A stretch of DNA of 64,000 bases from Arenibacter algicola (GTDB taxonomy: Bacteria; Bacteroidota; Bacteroidia; Flavobacteriales; Flavobacteriaceae): positions 1 through 64,000 of the forward strand of contig NZ_JAHKPO010000003.1 in NCBI RefSeq assembly GCF_018860365.1, written 5' to 3'. Positions 1 to 8,795 of this stretch are shown piece by piece; position 1 is the first letter of the stretch; the number at the start of each line of letters is the position of its first letter. The translations under genes were made by a program, and so were the position numbers. The notes beneath the pieces were generated by a model. That model was not told where the DNA came from, did no database searches, and saw nothing but the letters and a program-made list of their open reading frames with translations.

Positions 1-3
1 TTT

Positions 4-188
4 TGAAGTATAGCGAAGTGCAACTTTTTGTGGTTTTCAAAGCGGAGCTTTGTAGGGAAGGGCGCAGCCAATCCCTAGGTCCTGTTCCGGGCGGTGCGGG
101 TTGTATTGAAGTATAGCGAAGTGCAACTTTTTGTGGTTTTCAAAGCGGAGCTTTGTAGGGATGAACGCAGCCAATCCCTAGGTCCTGT
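4..188. repeat. Two-copy tandem repeat, period 103 bp
   Basis: Two near-identical units of about 82 bp lie at 4-85 and 107-188, separated by a unique spacer. Each unit begins TGAAGTATAGCGAAGTGCAA and ends GGTCCTGT. Each carries a short perfect inverted repeat, CAAAGC-GGA-GCTTTG, and a second TAGGGA/TCCCTA pair. The units differ at only a few bases near the third quarter (AAGGGCGC versus ATGAACGC). No reading frame is supported here. It is probably an intergenic repeat family of the genome, downstream of the antiporter gene. Confidence 0.8.
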
Positions 189-276
189 GATAGGGTGTTA
201 CTAGATTTTTCATTGCTTTTTAGACCTTCTAGAATACTGCGGCAAACAGCTAGGTTATAGAAATACTTCCTGCAGA

Positions 277-2433
277 TTATTCCTTGTTATCCTTTTTAAA
301 AATATTACCAATGCCCTTGCCAATCTTTTGTATGGTTTCAATTCCTTTGTTGAGCGGTTCAGGGTTGATCTGATCATATCGCTTGCTTCCAAAACTCTGA
401 ACGAACTGTTGGGGGTAAATGATAAGTCGACTATTATTGGGGAAATGTTTTTCCATTTTGGACGGGAGATTTTCGAGCATAACCATATGGGATGCAGCAC
501 CTTCACGGGCAGAAACCAAAACAAATAGATCATTTTCCCTTACGTTTTTTGAGAGGTCCTGGAAATCTTCCCAATCACTGAAAAGACTAGAAGTAATTGT
601 AGCCGATATTTTAGAATCTTTAACCAACTTTCTAATAGATTTTAAGGTAGATTCATTGCAGTACAGCTGTATAGGAATGCTTAATTCTTGGGCCAATTTT
701 GCCATTTTGCTAAACCAAAGTTCAAAGCCGTTCTCATGTTCGGTTAAGGGCGGGGCCGCAATTACAATTCTTTTATGGGATACCAATGGCTTTTCAAAAT
801 GACAAATAATAGTGGTTTTATCGGTGTTGCTTATAATGCTGTCCACTTTTTCCCCAATAAGTTTGTCAATAAATCCGGTACGTTTTGGCCACCCCAAAAC
901 AATGATGTCTGCCATTATTTCTTTTGCAATACGGGATATTCCGCTGGCCGCATTGTGGTCGATTGTGGCAATGATACTTACTTTTGTTTCCGTTGCAGAG
1001 GCTTGTTCTACAAATTCTTCCAGTTTTTTTCTGGCTTTTAGAATATTGTTTTCAGCTTCGTTGTTATTGGAAACCACCGAGAGGACCGATAGGGGATTGG
1101 CCGATTTTTTTCCTTTGATAAATATTGAAAACTCCAGCAGTTTTTCCATGTTGCCAATATTGGCAATTGGTAATAAAATGTGCTCGTTATCCAAACCGTT
1201 TACTTTCAGTGGTCCCGTGGTATCGTCTTCTGTCTCCACCACAAGTTTTTTAGCGGCTTTTTCTGTGGCAAATGAGGCAACAACACAAGTAATTAAAATA
1301 AGTATTATGGTGCCGTTTAGGATGTTTTCATCTAGAATTTGAGCTTTATAGCCTACTAAAATTACCGCTAAGGTTGCAGCTGCATGGGAACTGCTCAATC
1401 CAAAAATAAGCTGACGTTGGGTTTTGGAGTATTTAAAGGCTAGTTGAGTAACCAAAGCTGCAAACCATTTGCCAAAAAGTGCTACCACCGAAAGTGTTCC
1501 TGCCACAATAAGTGCCGTTTCACCTTTTAGAATAACACTAACATCAACCAACATTCCAACACTTATTAAGAAAAAGGGAATAAACAGGGAATTGCCTATA
1601 AATTGTATTCTATTCATCAAGGCCGAGGAATGGGGTATAAGTTTATTTAGGGCCAATCCTGCCACAAATGCTCCAATAATCGGCTCAACACCTGCTAATT
1701 CGGCCATAAATGCGGCAAAGAAAACAATGGAAAGGACAAAGATATAATGGGAGTGTTTTTCACTTTCCAGTTTACGAAAAAACCAATTCGCAATCCTTGG
1801 AACTATAAGGAACATTATTGCAGAAAAGATAGTTAATGAAATTCCCAATTGGATCCAAAAAGCCATATTCAAATTGCCCTGACTGTTTCCCATAATTACA
1901 GCTAGAATGATAAGTACGGCGGTGTCCGTCAATATGGTTCCGCCTACGGTAACGGCTACAGCCTGATTTTTTGAAACCCCCAGTTTGCTCACGATAGGAT
2001 ATGCTACCAGTGTATGGGTGGCAAACATGCTGGAAGTAAGAAAACTGGCATTAAAGTCATACTCCAAAAAGAAATAACAAACGGGGAAACCGATGGTTAA
2101 CGGAAAAATAAAGGTAAAAAATCCAAATACAAGGCTTTTGTTTCGATTGGATTTAAACTCGTTCATATCCAGTTCCAAACCAGCTATGAACATGATATAC
2201 AGCAGGCCAATAGTGGAGAACAGGTCAATGGCTGAATTTTTTTCCAGAATATTTAGGCCAAAAGGTCCGATTACCACACCAGAAATAATTAAACCAATTA
2301 TTCCAGGAATATTTAATTTTCTCAGTAGAATGGGCGACAACAGAATAATAAAGAGGATTAAAGAAAATATCAGCACCGGATTTTCCAATGGCAATTCAAA
2401 TTCGTGTCTGAAGTGTTCAAAAAAATCTTTCAT
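277..2433 (-). CDS. Cation:proton antiporter (CPA2/KefB-like) with C-terminal UspA-like domain
   Basis: A 718-residue inner-membrane protein. The first roughly 390 residues are about a dozen hydrophobic segments in the Na+/H+ exchanger (CPA2) pattern. They include IPGIIGLIISGVVIGPFG near residue 45 and GGTILTDTAVLIILA near 165-180, where the TD pair is the likely ion-binding site. The remaining 300 residues are soluble. They contain a universal-stress-protein-like segment (ADIIVLGWPKR) and a second alpha/beta segment, a layout known for bacterial antiporters sensed by cytoplasmic ligands. The exported ion (Na+ or K+) cannot be told from sequence. It is monocistronic, with repeats downstream and the divergent sulfatase gene upstream. 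Confidence 0.85.
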   Translation of the reverse strand: MKDFFEHFRHEFELPLENPVLIFSLILFIILLSPILLRKLNIPGIIGLIISGVVIGPFGLNILEKNSAIDLFSTIGLLYIMFIAGLELDMNEFKSNRNKSLVFGFFTFIFPLTIGFPVCYFFLEYDFNASFLTSSMFATHTLVAYPIVSKLGVSKNQAVAVTVGGTILTDTAVLIILAVIMGNSQGNLNMAFWIQLGISLTIFSAIMFLIVPRIANWFFRKLESEKHSHYIFVLSIVFFAAFMAELAGVEPIIGAFVAGLALNKLIPHSSALMNRIQFIGNSLFIPFFLISVGMLVDVSVILKGETALIVAGTLSVVALFGKWFAALVTQLAFKYSKTQRQLIFGLSSSHAAATLAVILVGYKAQILDENILNGTIILILITCVVASFATEKAAKKLVVETEDDTTGPLKVNGLDNEHILLPIANIGNMEKLLEFSIFIKGKKSANPLSVLSVVSNNNEAENNILKARKKLEEFVEQASATETKVSIIATIDHNAASGISRIAKEIMADIIVLGWPKRTGFIDKLIGEKVDSIISNTDKTTIICHFEKPLVSHKRIVIAAPPLTEHENGFELWFSKMAKLAQELSIPIQLYCNESTLKSIRKLVKDSKISATITSSLFSDWEDFQDLSKNVRENDLFVLVSAREGAASHMVMLENLPSKMEKHFPNNSRLIIYPQQFVQSFGSKRYDQINPEPLNKGIETIQKIGKGIGNIFKKDNKE

Positions 2434-2704
2434 CCTATTGATGTACCCTTTTTAGGTCAGCTCTAAATTCAACTATTTTTGGTTAATAATATCTGTTTAG
2501 GGGAAGAATTCTTTCAAGAATCGATTCTTTGATTTAGCTAATACAAGACCTCATAACTTACGCTTGACCCATGCGGCCTGAAGTACAAAAAGAAAAGAAG
2601 GATAGGGAAAAGACTTCCAATGTTGGTTTTAGGCCATATGCATAGTAATCCATTAAGTTTCTTATCTTATACTTCCAAAATCCAACCAATTAAAAAACGG
2701 CCAA

Positions 2705-4501
2705 ATGAGGAATATTTTAGTGAAGTGTATGGCCTTGGCCATATTGGGAATACCACTGGCTTGCAAGGAAAAGGCAAAACCAGAATCCACTTCCAATACC
2801 CAACGCAATCATAAACCCAACATTGTGCTCATTTTGGCCGACGATCAAGGCTGGGGAGATTTGGGCATTACTGGAAATACCAATCTAGCAACCCCCAACA
2901 TAGATGCCATAGCCCAAAATGGGGTCATGTTCGATCATTTTTATGTTAGTCCCGTTTGTTCACCTACTCGGGCCGAACTGCTCACTGGCCGTTATTTTCC
3001 AAGGGTAGGGGTCTATTCCACTTCTTCGGGTGGCGAACGCTTAAATCTGGATGAAACCACAATAGCCGAAGTCTTTAGGGAGGCCGGATATGCCACTGCC
3101 GCTTATGGAAAATGGCATAACGGCATGCAACCCCCTTATCATCCCAATGCTAGGGGTTTCGATGATTTTTATGGCTTTTGTTCCGGGCATTGGGGCAATT
3201 ATTTTAGTCCCATGTTGGAGCACAACGGGGAAATAGTAAAAGGTGACGGCTTTATAATTGACGATCTTACCAACAAAGGATTGGAATTTATGGATAGGAA
3301 CCAGGAGCAGCCATTTTTCCTGTACCTGCCATTTAATACTCCCCATAGTCCCATGCAGGTACCCGATGAATTTTGGAACAACTTCAAGGACAAGGAACTT
3401 GCCATGAAATACCATGGGGAAGAGGAGGAGAACGAGAATTTTACCAGGGCGGCCCTGGCCATGGTGGAAAATATAGATTATAATGTGGGCAGGGTATTTA
3501 ATAAACTAAGGGACCTGCAACTGGAAGAAAATACTTTGGTGATATACCTATCGGACAACGGACCAAACGGATGGCGATGGAATGCGGGAATGCGCGGCAA
3601 AAAGGGATCCACTGATGAGGGCGGGGTACGTTCCCCCTTGGTGATGCAATGGAAGAATAAGCTACCTAAAGGCAAGCATATTTCAAAAATAGCAAGTTCC
3701 ATAGATTTATTGCCCACCTTAACGGATTTGGCCCAAATTGAATTGAATACCCAGAAACCCTTGGACGGGAAAAGCTTGAAGCCGTTACTCCTGGAGGATA
3801 ACCCCAATTGGGACAATCGTGTGGTCTATAATCATTGGAACAGTGGTACAAGTATCCGTACGCAAAAATATCGCTTGGATAGTGAGGACAGACTTTATGA
3901 TATGGAAAAGGATGGCGGACAGACCACAGACCTTTCCGGGAACCTGCTGCAGCTTGCAGATTCTTTGAAACAGTTAAAAAGAGATTGGCTGCAAGAAGTA
4001 CTGTCAAAATCCAAAGAGACAGAGGATCGACCCTTTACTTTGGGGCATCCTGATTATGTGTACACCCAGATTCCTGCCAGGGATGGGGTAGCACGTGGCA
4101 ATATAGAACGGAGTAATAGGCATCCCAACGATACCTTTTTTACAAATTGGAAAAGCACTAAGGATAGTATCAGCTGGGATGTGGAAGTGCTGGCCGACGG
4201 GGAGTTTGAGGTGGAGCTCTATTATACCGCCAAAGAAAAGGACTTGGGTTCCCAATTTGAATTACGCTTAGGGGAGAGTTCCCTAAAGGCGACTATTACG
4301 AAGGCCCATGATCCCCCGCTAGTTGGGGCAGATCGGGACCGAGACCCCAGAATTGAATCCTATACCAAGGACTTTATTCCTATGGATCTAGGGAAAATTA
4401 GCTTGAGAAAGGGTAGGGGCAACCTGGTGCTCAAAGCGCTGAAAATACCTGGGAAAGAGGTTATGGATATGCGTTTGTTGCTGTTTAAGAGGGTGAACTG
4501 A
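2705..4501 (+). CDS. Secreted sulfatase lipoprotein (arylsulfatase family S1)
   Basis: 598 residues. The signal peptide ends in a lipobox with Cys20 (GIPLAC), so the protein is a lipoprotein of the cell envelope. The mature part starts with the sulfatase fold: Asp46-Asp47 in ILADDQGWGD bind calcium, and CSPTR at 85-89 is the Cys-type signature whose Cys is converted to formylglycine. A further metal-site motif, YLSDNGPNG, lies near residue 285. The last 140 residues form an extra beta-rich domain typical of large Bacteroidetes S1 sulfatases. The substrate is probably a sulfated polysaccharide or oligosaccharide, but the subfamily is not resolved. The maturase is not in the window. It lies 4 kb from the uronate genes on the other strand, so a joint pathway is only suggested. 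Confidence 0.9.
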   Translation: MRNILVKCMALAILGIPLACKEKAKPESTSNTQRNHKPNIVLILADDQGWGDLGITGNTNLATPNIDAIAQNGVMFDHFYVSPVCSPTRAELLTGRYFPRVGVYSTSSGGERLNLDETTIAEVFREAGYATAAYGKWHNGMQPPYHPNARGFDDFYGFCSGHWGNYFSPMLEHNGEIVKGDGFIIDDLTNKGLEFMDRNQEQPFFLYLPFNTPHSPMQVPDEFWNNFKDKELAMKYHGEEEENENFTRAALAMVENIDYNVGRVFNKLRDLQLEENTLVIYLSDNGPNGWRWNAGMRGKKGSTDEGGVRSPLVMQWKNKLPKGKHISKIASSIDLLPTLTDLAQIELNTQKPLDGKSLKPLLLEDNPNWDNRVVYNHWNSGTSIRTQKYRLDSEDRLYDMEKDGGQTTDLSGNLLQLADSLKQLKRDWLQEVLSKSKETEDRPFTLGHPDYVYTQIPARDGVARGNIERSNRHPNDTFFTNWKSTKDSISWDVEVLADGEFEVELYYTAKEKDLGSQFELRLGESSLKATITKAHDPPLVGADRDRDPRIESYTKDFIPMDLGKISLRKGRGNLVLKALKIPGKEVMDMRLLLFKRVN

Positions 4502-4661
4502 TGCGGTAAGACGAATTTAGGAACCCTATCCATCCTTTCAAAACCTTACTTAATCCTTTTTCTCTTTAAGGCTTTGGGGAATTCTAATGTCTCTTTTCAA
4601 GTGCTATAGGGTCTAGAGTTGTTATTGGCCCATAATACGTTGTTCTTTGGAGTGGCAAATT

Positions 4662-5180
4662 TTATTTTTCAATTTTATATAAGAGTAATTCTTCCATGTC
4701 GTTAGGAAGTGTTGTTGTTCCCGCTAAGGCCAAACCAAGTTTTTCCAACAATCTTTGGGAGGCAACATTGTGTTTGGAGGTGATGGCACTAATGGCATGG
4801 AGCCCGAATTCCTTGAAGGCTACATTTTTTAATTTGTCGGCGGCTTCAAAGGCAAAACCTTTGCCTTCATATTCAGGTAAAAAGGCAAATCCAATATCGA
4901 TGCCTTCCAATCCCTCCCTATCATATAATCCACAACATCCAATTTTTACCTTGTCCGTTTTTCTTATGAGGGTATAATTGGAAAATCCAAGTCGTTCCAG
5001 TTGCGGTTGCATCTTGGTTAAAATATACTCTTTTGCCATTTCGGGCGAGCCAATATTTCTATCCCCAATGTTTTTAAGCCATTTGGGAGTGTTGAACAGC
5101 TCATAAATAAACGCTGCATCCTCTTCTAAGGTAGGTTTTAGGATTAACCTTTCTGTTTCAAACGTCTTATAGGGTCCCAT
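4662..5180 (-). CDS. GNAT family N-acetyltransferase (RimJ/RimL-like)
   Basis: 172 residues, the usual length for this family. It opens with FETERLILKPTLEEDAAFI, the standard start of RimJ/RimL-type acetyltransferases. The acetyl-CoA-binding region is around LPEYEGKGFAFEAADKL (residues 100-120), followed by ITSKHNVASQRLLEKLGL, the conserved helix at the end of the fold. It transfers acetyl from acetyl-CoA to an amine. The acceptor may be a protein N-terminus or a small molecule and cannot be deduced. It is a single gene, convergent with the sulfatase. Confidence 0.85.
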   Translation of the reverse strand: MGPYKTFETERLILKPTLEEDAAFIYELFNTPKWLKNIGDRNIGSPEMAKEYILTKMQPQLERLGFSNYTLIRKTDKVKIGCCGLYDREGLEGIDIGFAFLPEYEGKGFAFEAADKLKNVAFKEFGLHAISAITSKHNVASQRLLEKLGLALAGTTTLPNDMEELLLYKIEK

Positions 5181-5242
5181 ATTAAAAATGTACTAAATTT
5201 GTTTGTCCTAAATGGATGATTATTCATGTATCTGCGACCAAG

Positions 5243-6270
5243 GCTCGCAACAGCGAGTGAATTTAATGGTTTTTCAGGTACAAGGCCTGCAATAGGCAAA
5301 ATAATAAAAAAAGACATGCTTATAATTTATCCTGAAATTTCTAAAAAATAAACTTAGTTTAATTAATGGATGGATTAAAAGCTGAGTTACTGTTTTGAGA
5401 ATACTATAGATACTGCACATGAAAATCACCGTAATTTCCGATATCCACGATAACATCTGGAACCTGCAAAAAGCCTTATCCCTGCCGGAACTACAATCTA
5501 CGGAAGCGATGCTTTTTTGTGGTGACCTTTGTTCGCCCTTTGTCATACATTTATTGGGGCGTGCGTATTCCAATCCTATCCATATGGTATTGGGCAATAA
5601 CGATGGGGATGTTGCGGCTATCATAGAGAATTCTAAGAAATATCCGAATATTCACATTCACGGAGAATATTTTAGAGGCGACTTGGGCGGTAGATCGTTG
5701 GCCATGAACCACTACCCTGAAATAGGTAGAGCAATTGCAGAGAATGGAGGGTTCGACATAGTGTGCTATGGACATAACCATACCGTTGTTAACGATGAAA
5801 TGGTGGGCGACACCCTATTGATCAATCCAGGGGCTGTAATGGGGTATCACGGAGGAGAGCTAAAGGATATCCCTGCAACTTATTTGGTATTGGATACCGA
5901 CCTGCTAAAAGCGAAAGTTTGTCAAATTTGAACTTCCCGGTCTATAGGATTATAGCAGGCCTGCCCGACGGCTAGGCAGACTAACTCTAAAAGTACTTTT
6001 GCCTATTTGTCTACTATGTCACGAGCGTGACGCTCGCGCCAGCTGGGGGTTTAGAATAGTGACTAACAGATAAAATTAGCATAATTTCCTACATAAGATT
6101 AACCCATTGGCTTAAGAAATTAATGGAGTTTCTTAATCAGTGGAATTACTCCCACGCTCAAGCTATGTACAATACGGGAGCTACTCTTATTTGTTCTTGA
6201 TTAATAAATATTCTAGGGTCTGTGACTATGTCAGGCCTTCGTGACGGCTAGGCGGGCTTGCACTGGCGGG
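5243..6270. repeat. Small palindromic intergenic elements around the phosphodiesterase gene
   Basis: Several short hairpins cluster in the non-coding DNA on both sides of 5419-5931. They are CTCGC-AACA-GCGAG at 5244-5257, CTGCC/GGCAG at 5961-5979, CGAGCG-TGA-CGCTCG at 6022-6036 and TTAAGAAA/TTTCTTAA at 6112-6136. The sequences at 5957-5980 and 6231-6256 are diverged copies of one element (CAGGCCT...GACGGCTAGGC). A related GC-rich stretch recurs near 24957-24990. The 355-bp gap at 5932-6287 holds nothing else I can support. Confidence 0.5.
5419..5931 (+). CDS. YfcE/MJ0936-type metallophosphodiesterase
   Basis: 170 residues, a single compact calcineurin-like domain. All metal-ligand blocks are present in order: SDIHDN at residues 7-12, CGDLC near 35, GNND near 60 and YGHNHT near 118. 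The family hydrolyses phosphodiester bonds with Mn2+ or similar metals, and its physiological substrate is mostly unknown. It is cytoplasmic, with no signal peptide. The gene stands alone, flanked by palindromic intergenic elements. Confidence 0.88.
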   Translation: MKITVISDIHDNIWNLQKALSLPELQSTEAMLFCGDLCSPFVIHLLGRAYSNPIHMVLGNNDGDVAAIIENSKKYPNIHIHGEYFRGDLGGRSLAMNHYPEIGRAIAENGGFDIVCYGHNHTVVNDEMVGDTLLINPGAVMGYHGGELKDIPATYLVLDTDLLKAKVCQI

Positions 6271-6287
6271 GAATGTGGCCAGCATTA

Positions 6288-6965
6288 TTATTCCGCACTA
6301 AATTTTATCATTACTGTTTTCCATTGATGACCAAATAAGATGTTTTTACTAACATCCCAATTTTTATTTTGTAGAGAACTTAGGTAAGCGGCCCCGTATG
6401 ATAAACTTATATTTTCATCCAGATCCTTACCTTCTTTTAATTCAATAATCTTACCCAGTTTCTGTCCTGTGAGGTCAGCAATCATTTGTCCTTTTCTTTT
6501 TGCTTTTGCCAAGATCTTCGAAAACAATCTTTTTTCGGACAATTCGGTGTCTCCATATTCAATTCCACCAACAGACCCGGAGATATAATCCAACGACTTC
6601 AATTCCGTAGTCAGTTTTTCCAGCTCTTTGGAATTTTGTAATTCAACGGCAAAGCCTAATTTCCAAAATCCGGCATAATCGTGAATTTGAAATTCAGAAT
6701 TATTTAAGGGCCTGGTTTTATACTTTTTATTTTCAAGAAATACTTCAAGTTCCTTGTACTTTTCGCGCATTTTTATTTTTGTCGAATCTGTACCAGCTAA
6801 CCCATTGGCATCCAATCTGTCAAACTTCGATTCACTAATCTGAACATGATATTCAAATTTTTTTGGTTTTATTCTAATAGAATCCCTGATTTCTATTTCT
6901 ATAAATCCACTTTGGGCAAATCCGAAGTTGATAAATAATAGGGATAGGAATAATAGTTTCTTCAT
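6288..6965 (-). CDS. SIMPL (DUF541)-like periplasmic protein
   Basis: 225 residues with a cleavable signal peptide (KKLLFLSLLFINFGFAQS, cleavage after about residue 17). The body resembles SIMPL/DUF541 proteins. The diagnostic part is the late helix AKAKRKGQMIADLTGQKLG followed by KIIELKEG (around residues 150-175), matching the family's pattern of an alanine/lysine helix followed by a G-x-x-L-G turn. These proteins are exported, and their biochemical role is poorly known. No operon partner is evident. Confidence 0.65.
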   Translation of the reverse strand: MKKLLFLSLLFINFGFAQSGFIEIEIRDSIRIKPKKFEYHVQISESKFDRLDANGLAGTDSTKIKMREKYKELEVFLENKKYKTRPLNNSEFQIHDYAGFWKLGFAVELQNSKELEKLTTELKSLDYISGSVGGIEYGDTELSEKRLFSKILAKAKRKGQMIADLTGQKLGKIIELKEGKDLDENISLSYGAAYLSSLQNKNWDVSKNILFGHQWKTVMIKFSAE

Positions 6966-7092
6966 TTTTTTTTGACATTTCGAACATACGTATATAGGAA
7001 CAACAAACTATATCCCCATTATATCAGTCTAATATAGCAAATCTTATCCTTCAAATGTTTCCTTTTATTAATAGGTGAATTTTTGGATACCA

Positions 7093-8634
7093 TTACTTCA
7101 CGGGAAAATCTTTATGAATATTTTTAAGTCCCATTTTGGCCACTTTTAGAGCCCGTAAGGTTTTTTTGGATTTTTGGGAATGGGCTTCCATGCGCTGTAA
7201 CACATTCTTTAAGGTTTTGGTGGCTTCTACTATAAAAGGTCCCTTATTGAGCATGACACATTCTGCCTGTGCACTAATGGTAGCATCGGAAATTTCAGCC
7301 CTTGTGGCCATGCCCTTCTTGGCCATGGTATCCAACACTTGGGTAGCCCAGATGACGGGTATCTGCGCTGCCTCGCAGAACCACAGTATTTGGTTCTGCA
7401 CCTCGGAAATGCGTTCAAAGCCTATCTCCACCGCCAAATCGCCCCTGGCGATCATGACTCCTATTTTGGGTCTTTTCATAGCGCTGAAAAGGATGGCTGG
7501 TAGATTCTCGAATGCCGCCCTGTTCTCTATTTTTAAGACCACCCCAGTATCCTTATCCCCTAATTGCTCAAGTTTCTCATAGAGGATGGCCACATCATTC
7601 GCATTTCGCACAAAGGAATAGCCCATAAGGTTTGCATTAGCACTTATAAATGGCAATAGCTGTACATCTTCCGGAGTTAGGGAAGGCAGGTTGAGATGGG
7701 TATCCGGTAAATTGATACCTTTCCCTGGCCTTAGTTTTTTCTTGTGGCATTTTTTCACCACCAGTGATGCGGTATCCTCGTTGAGGCTTAGTACTTTGGC
7801 CTCTATGGCACCATCATCAAAAAATACTGCCTGCCCCTTTTTAAGGTCGTCAATAATTTGTGGCAGGGAAACTTCCACTAGGACCGTTTCCTGAGGTAGT
7901 GATATCTTTTTTTGGCTCCCTGAAACAAGAGGGGAGTTATGCTTTATCAGTAATAATTTATCCCCTTCGCCAATCTTTACGAACGGGACGGTATCCCAGG
8001 CTTTTCCGGTATCCTTTTTAAGGTAGATATTGCTGATTCTTATTTTTGGTCCCGGTAGGTCCATATAAATATGGATTAGGGGATCACTTTCATTGGAAAC
8101 AGCTTTTATTTTGGCCAGGATTTTTTTCCAAAGCGCTTCATTGCCATGGCTAAGGTTTAATCGGGCAATGCCCATACCTGCAGAACGCAACTTCTTAATA
8201 AGTTTTTTATTGGTGGCTGCCTCATCGGGCATGGTAACCATTATTTCGGTATCCCTTTCCCCATGGTCGGACGCAAAGAGGTCATTGGCATGATCCATCA
8301 ATAAATTCTTGCTACCTGCAAACCCAAGGGCCTCCAAGTCGCTATTCCTTTCCCAAATTTTTCCATTCAATAATTTAACCAGCTTAAGGGCATTGGAGAT
8401 ATTTTCATAAACATAACCAGCTCCAGTTCCCAATGAGGATATCCCTAATTCGGATAGATCGCTCTGAAGCTTGCGGATGTCCACACTGCGAAGCAGCAAA
8501 TAGCGGTAAAGGTTCTTGGCGCTGGACCTATATTGAGGATGTACCGAAGCGGCTATCCTGTCCGCGGTGGACTCATGCTTTAAAAGTGTTTCATATATAT
8601 TTTCGAGTTCCCTTTCCAGTTTTTGTAGGTCCAT
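7093..8634 (-). CDS. Pyruvate kinase-like protein with N-terminal extension, lacking the C-terminal domain
   Basis: 513 residues. Residues 1-130 are a helical extension with no pyruvate kinase match that I recognise. From about residue 130 the barrel of pyruvate kinase begins: MVTMPDEAATNK, then ARLNLSHG with the substrate-binding Arg. Further motifs are LKIEN with the catalytic Lys, ARGDLAVEI and ATQVLDTMAKKGMATRAE. The usual tail of the barrel, GTDAVMLSGETA, is replaced by QAECVMLNKGPFIVEA. The chain then ends about 60 residues later, so the allosteric C-terminal domain is missing. It may be a non-glycolytic paralogue or a regulatory form; catalysis remains plausible from the retained residues. 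It is monocistronic, upstream of the uronate operon terminator. Confidence 0.75.
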   Translation of the reverse strand: MDLQKLERELENIYETLLKHESTADRIAASVHPQYRSSAKNLYRYLLLRSVDIRKLQSDLSELGISSLGTGAGYVYENISNALKLVKLLNGKIWERNSDLEALGFAGSKNLLMDHANDLFASDHGERDTEIMVTMPDEAATNKKLIKKLRSAGMGIARLNLSHGNEALWKKILAKIKAVSNESDPLIHIYMDLPGPKIRISNIYLKKDTGKAWDTVPFVKIGEGDKLLLIKHNSPLVSGSQKKISLPQETVLVEVSLPQIIDDLKKGQAVFFDDGAIEAKVLSLNEDTASLVVKKCHKKKLRPGKGINLPDTHLNLPSLTPEDVQLLPFISANANLMGYSFVRNANDVAILYEKLEQLGDKDTGVVLKIENRAAFENLPAILFSAMKRPKIGVMIARGDLAVEIGFERISEVQNQILWFCEAAQIPVIWATQVLDTMAKKGMATRAEISDATISAQAECVMLNKGPFIVEATKTLKNVLQRMEAHSQKSKKTLRALKVAKMGLKNIHKDFPVK

Positions 8635-8726
8635 ATCGCGCCTTTTGTCTTATAAATTTACGCATATAAACCAGGGATACTTCTGATGGAAAACACAAAT
8701 TGAAGTTAAAATTTGAACTTAATAAA

Positions 8727-8767
8727 GGCAATACCCCAAGGCATTTTATGCACCTATGGGTATTGCC
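8727..8767 (-). terminator. Terminator of the kdu/DUF4861 operon
   Basis: GGCAATACCC (8727-8736) pairs perfectly with GGGTATTGCC (8758-8767), 29 bases beyond the DUF4861 stop codon. On the minus strand the stem is followed by TTTATT. The position and the 10-bp GC-containing stem support intrinsic termination. Confidence 0.65.
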
Positions 8768-8795
8768 CAATATAGTGTTCGTAAGAAGCTAATGC

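Noticed and set aside
4-188. CRISPR-like repeat array
   Set aside because: Only two copies, units are 82 bp, and no cas gene is nearby.
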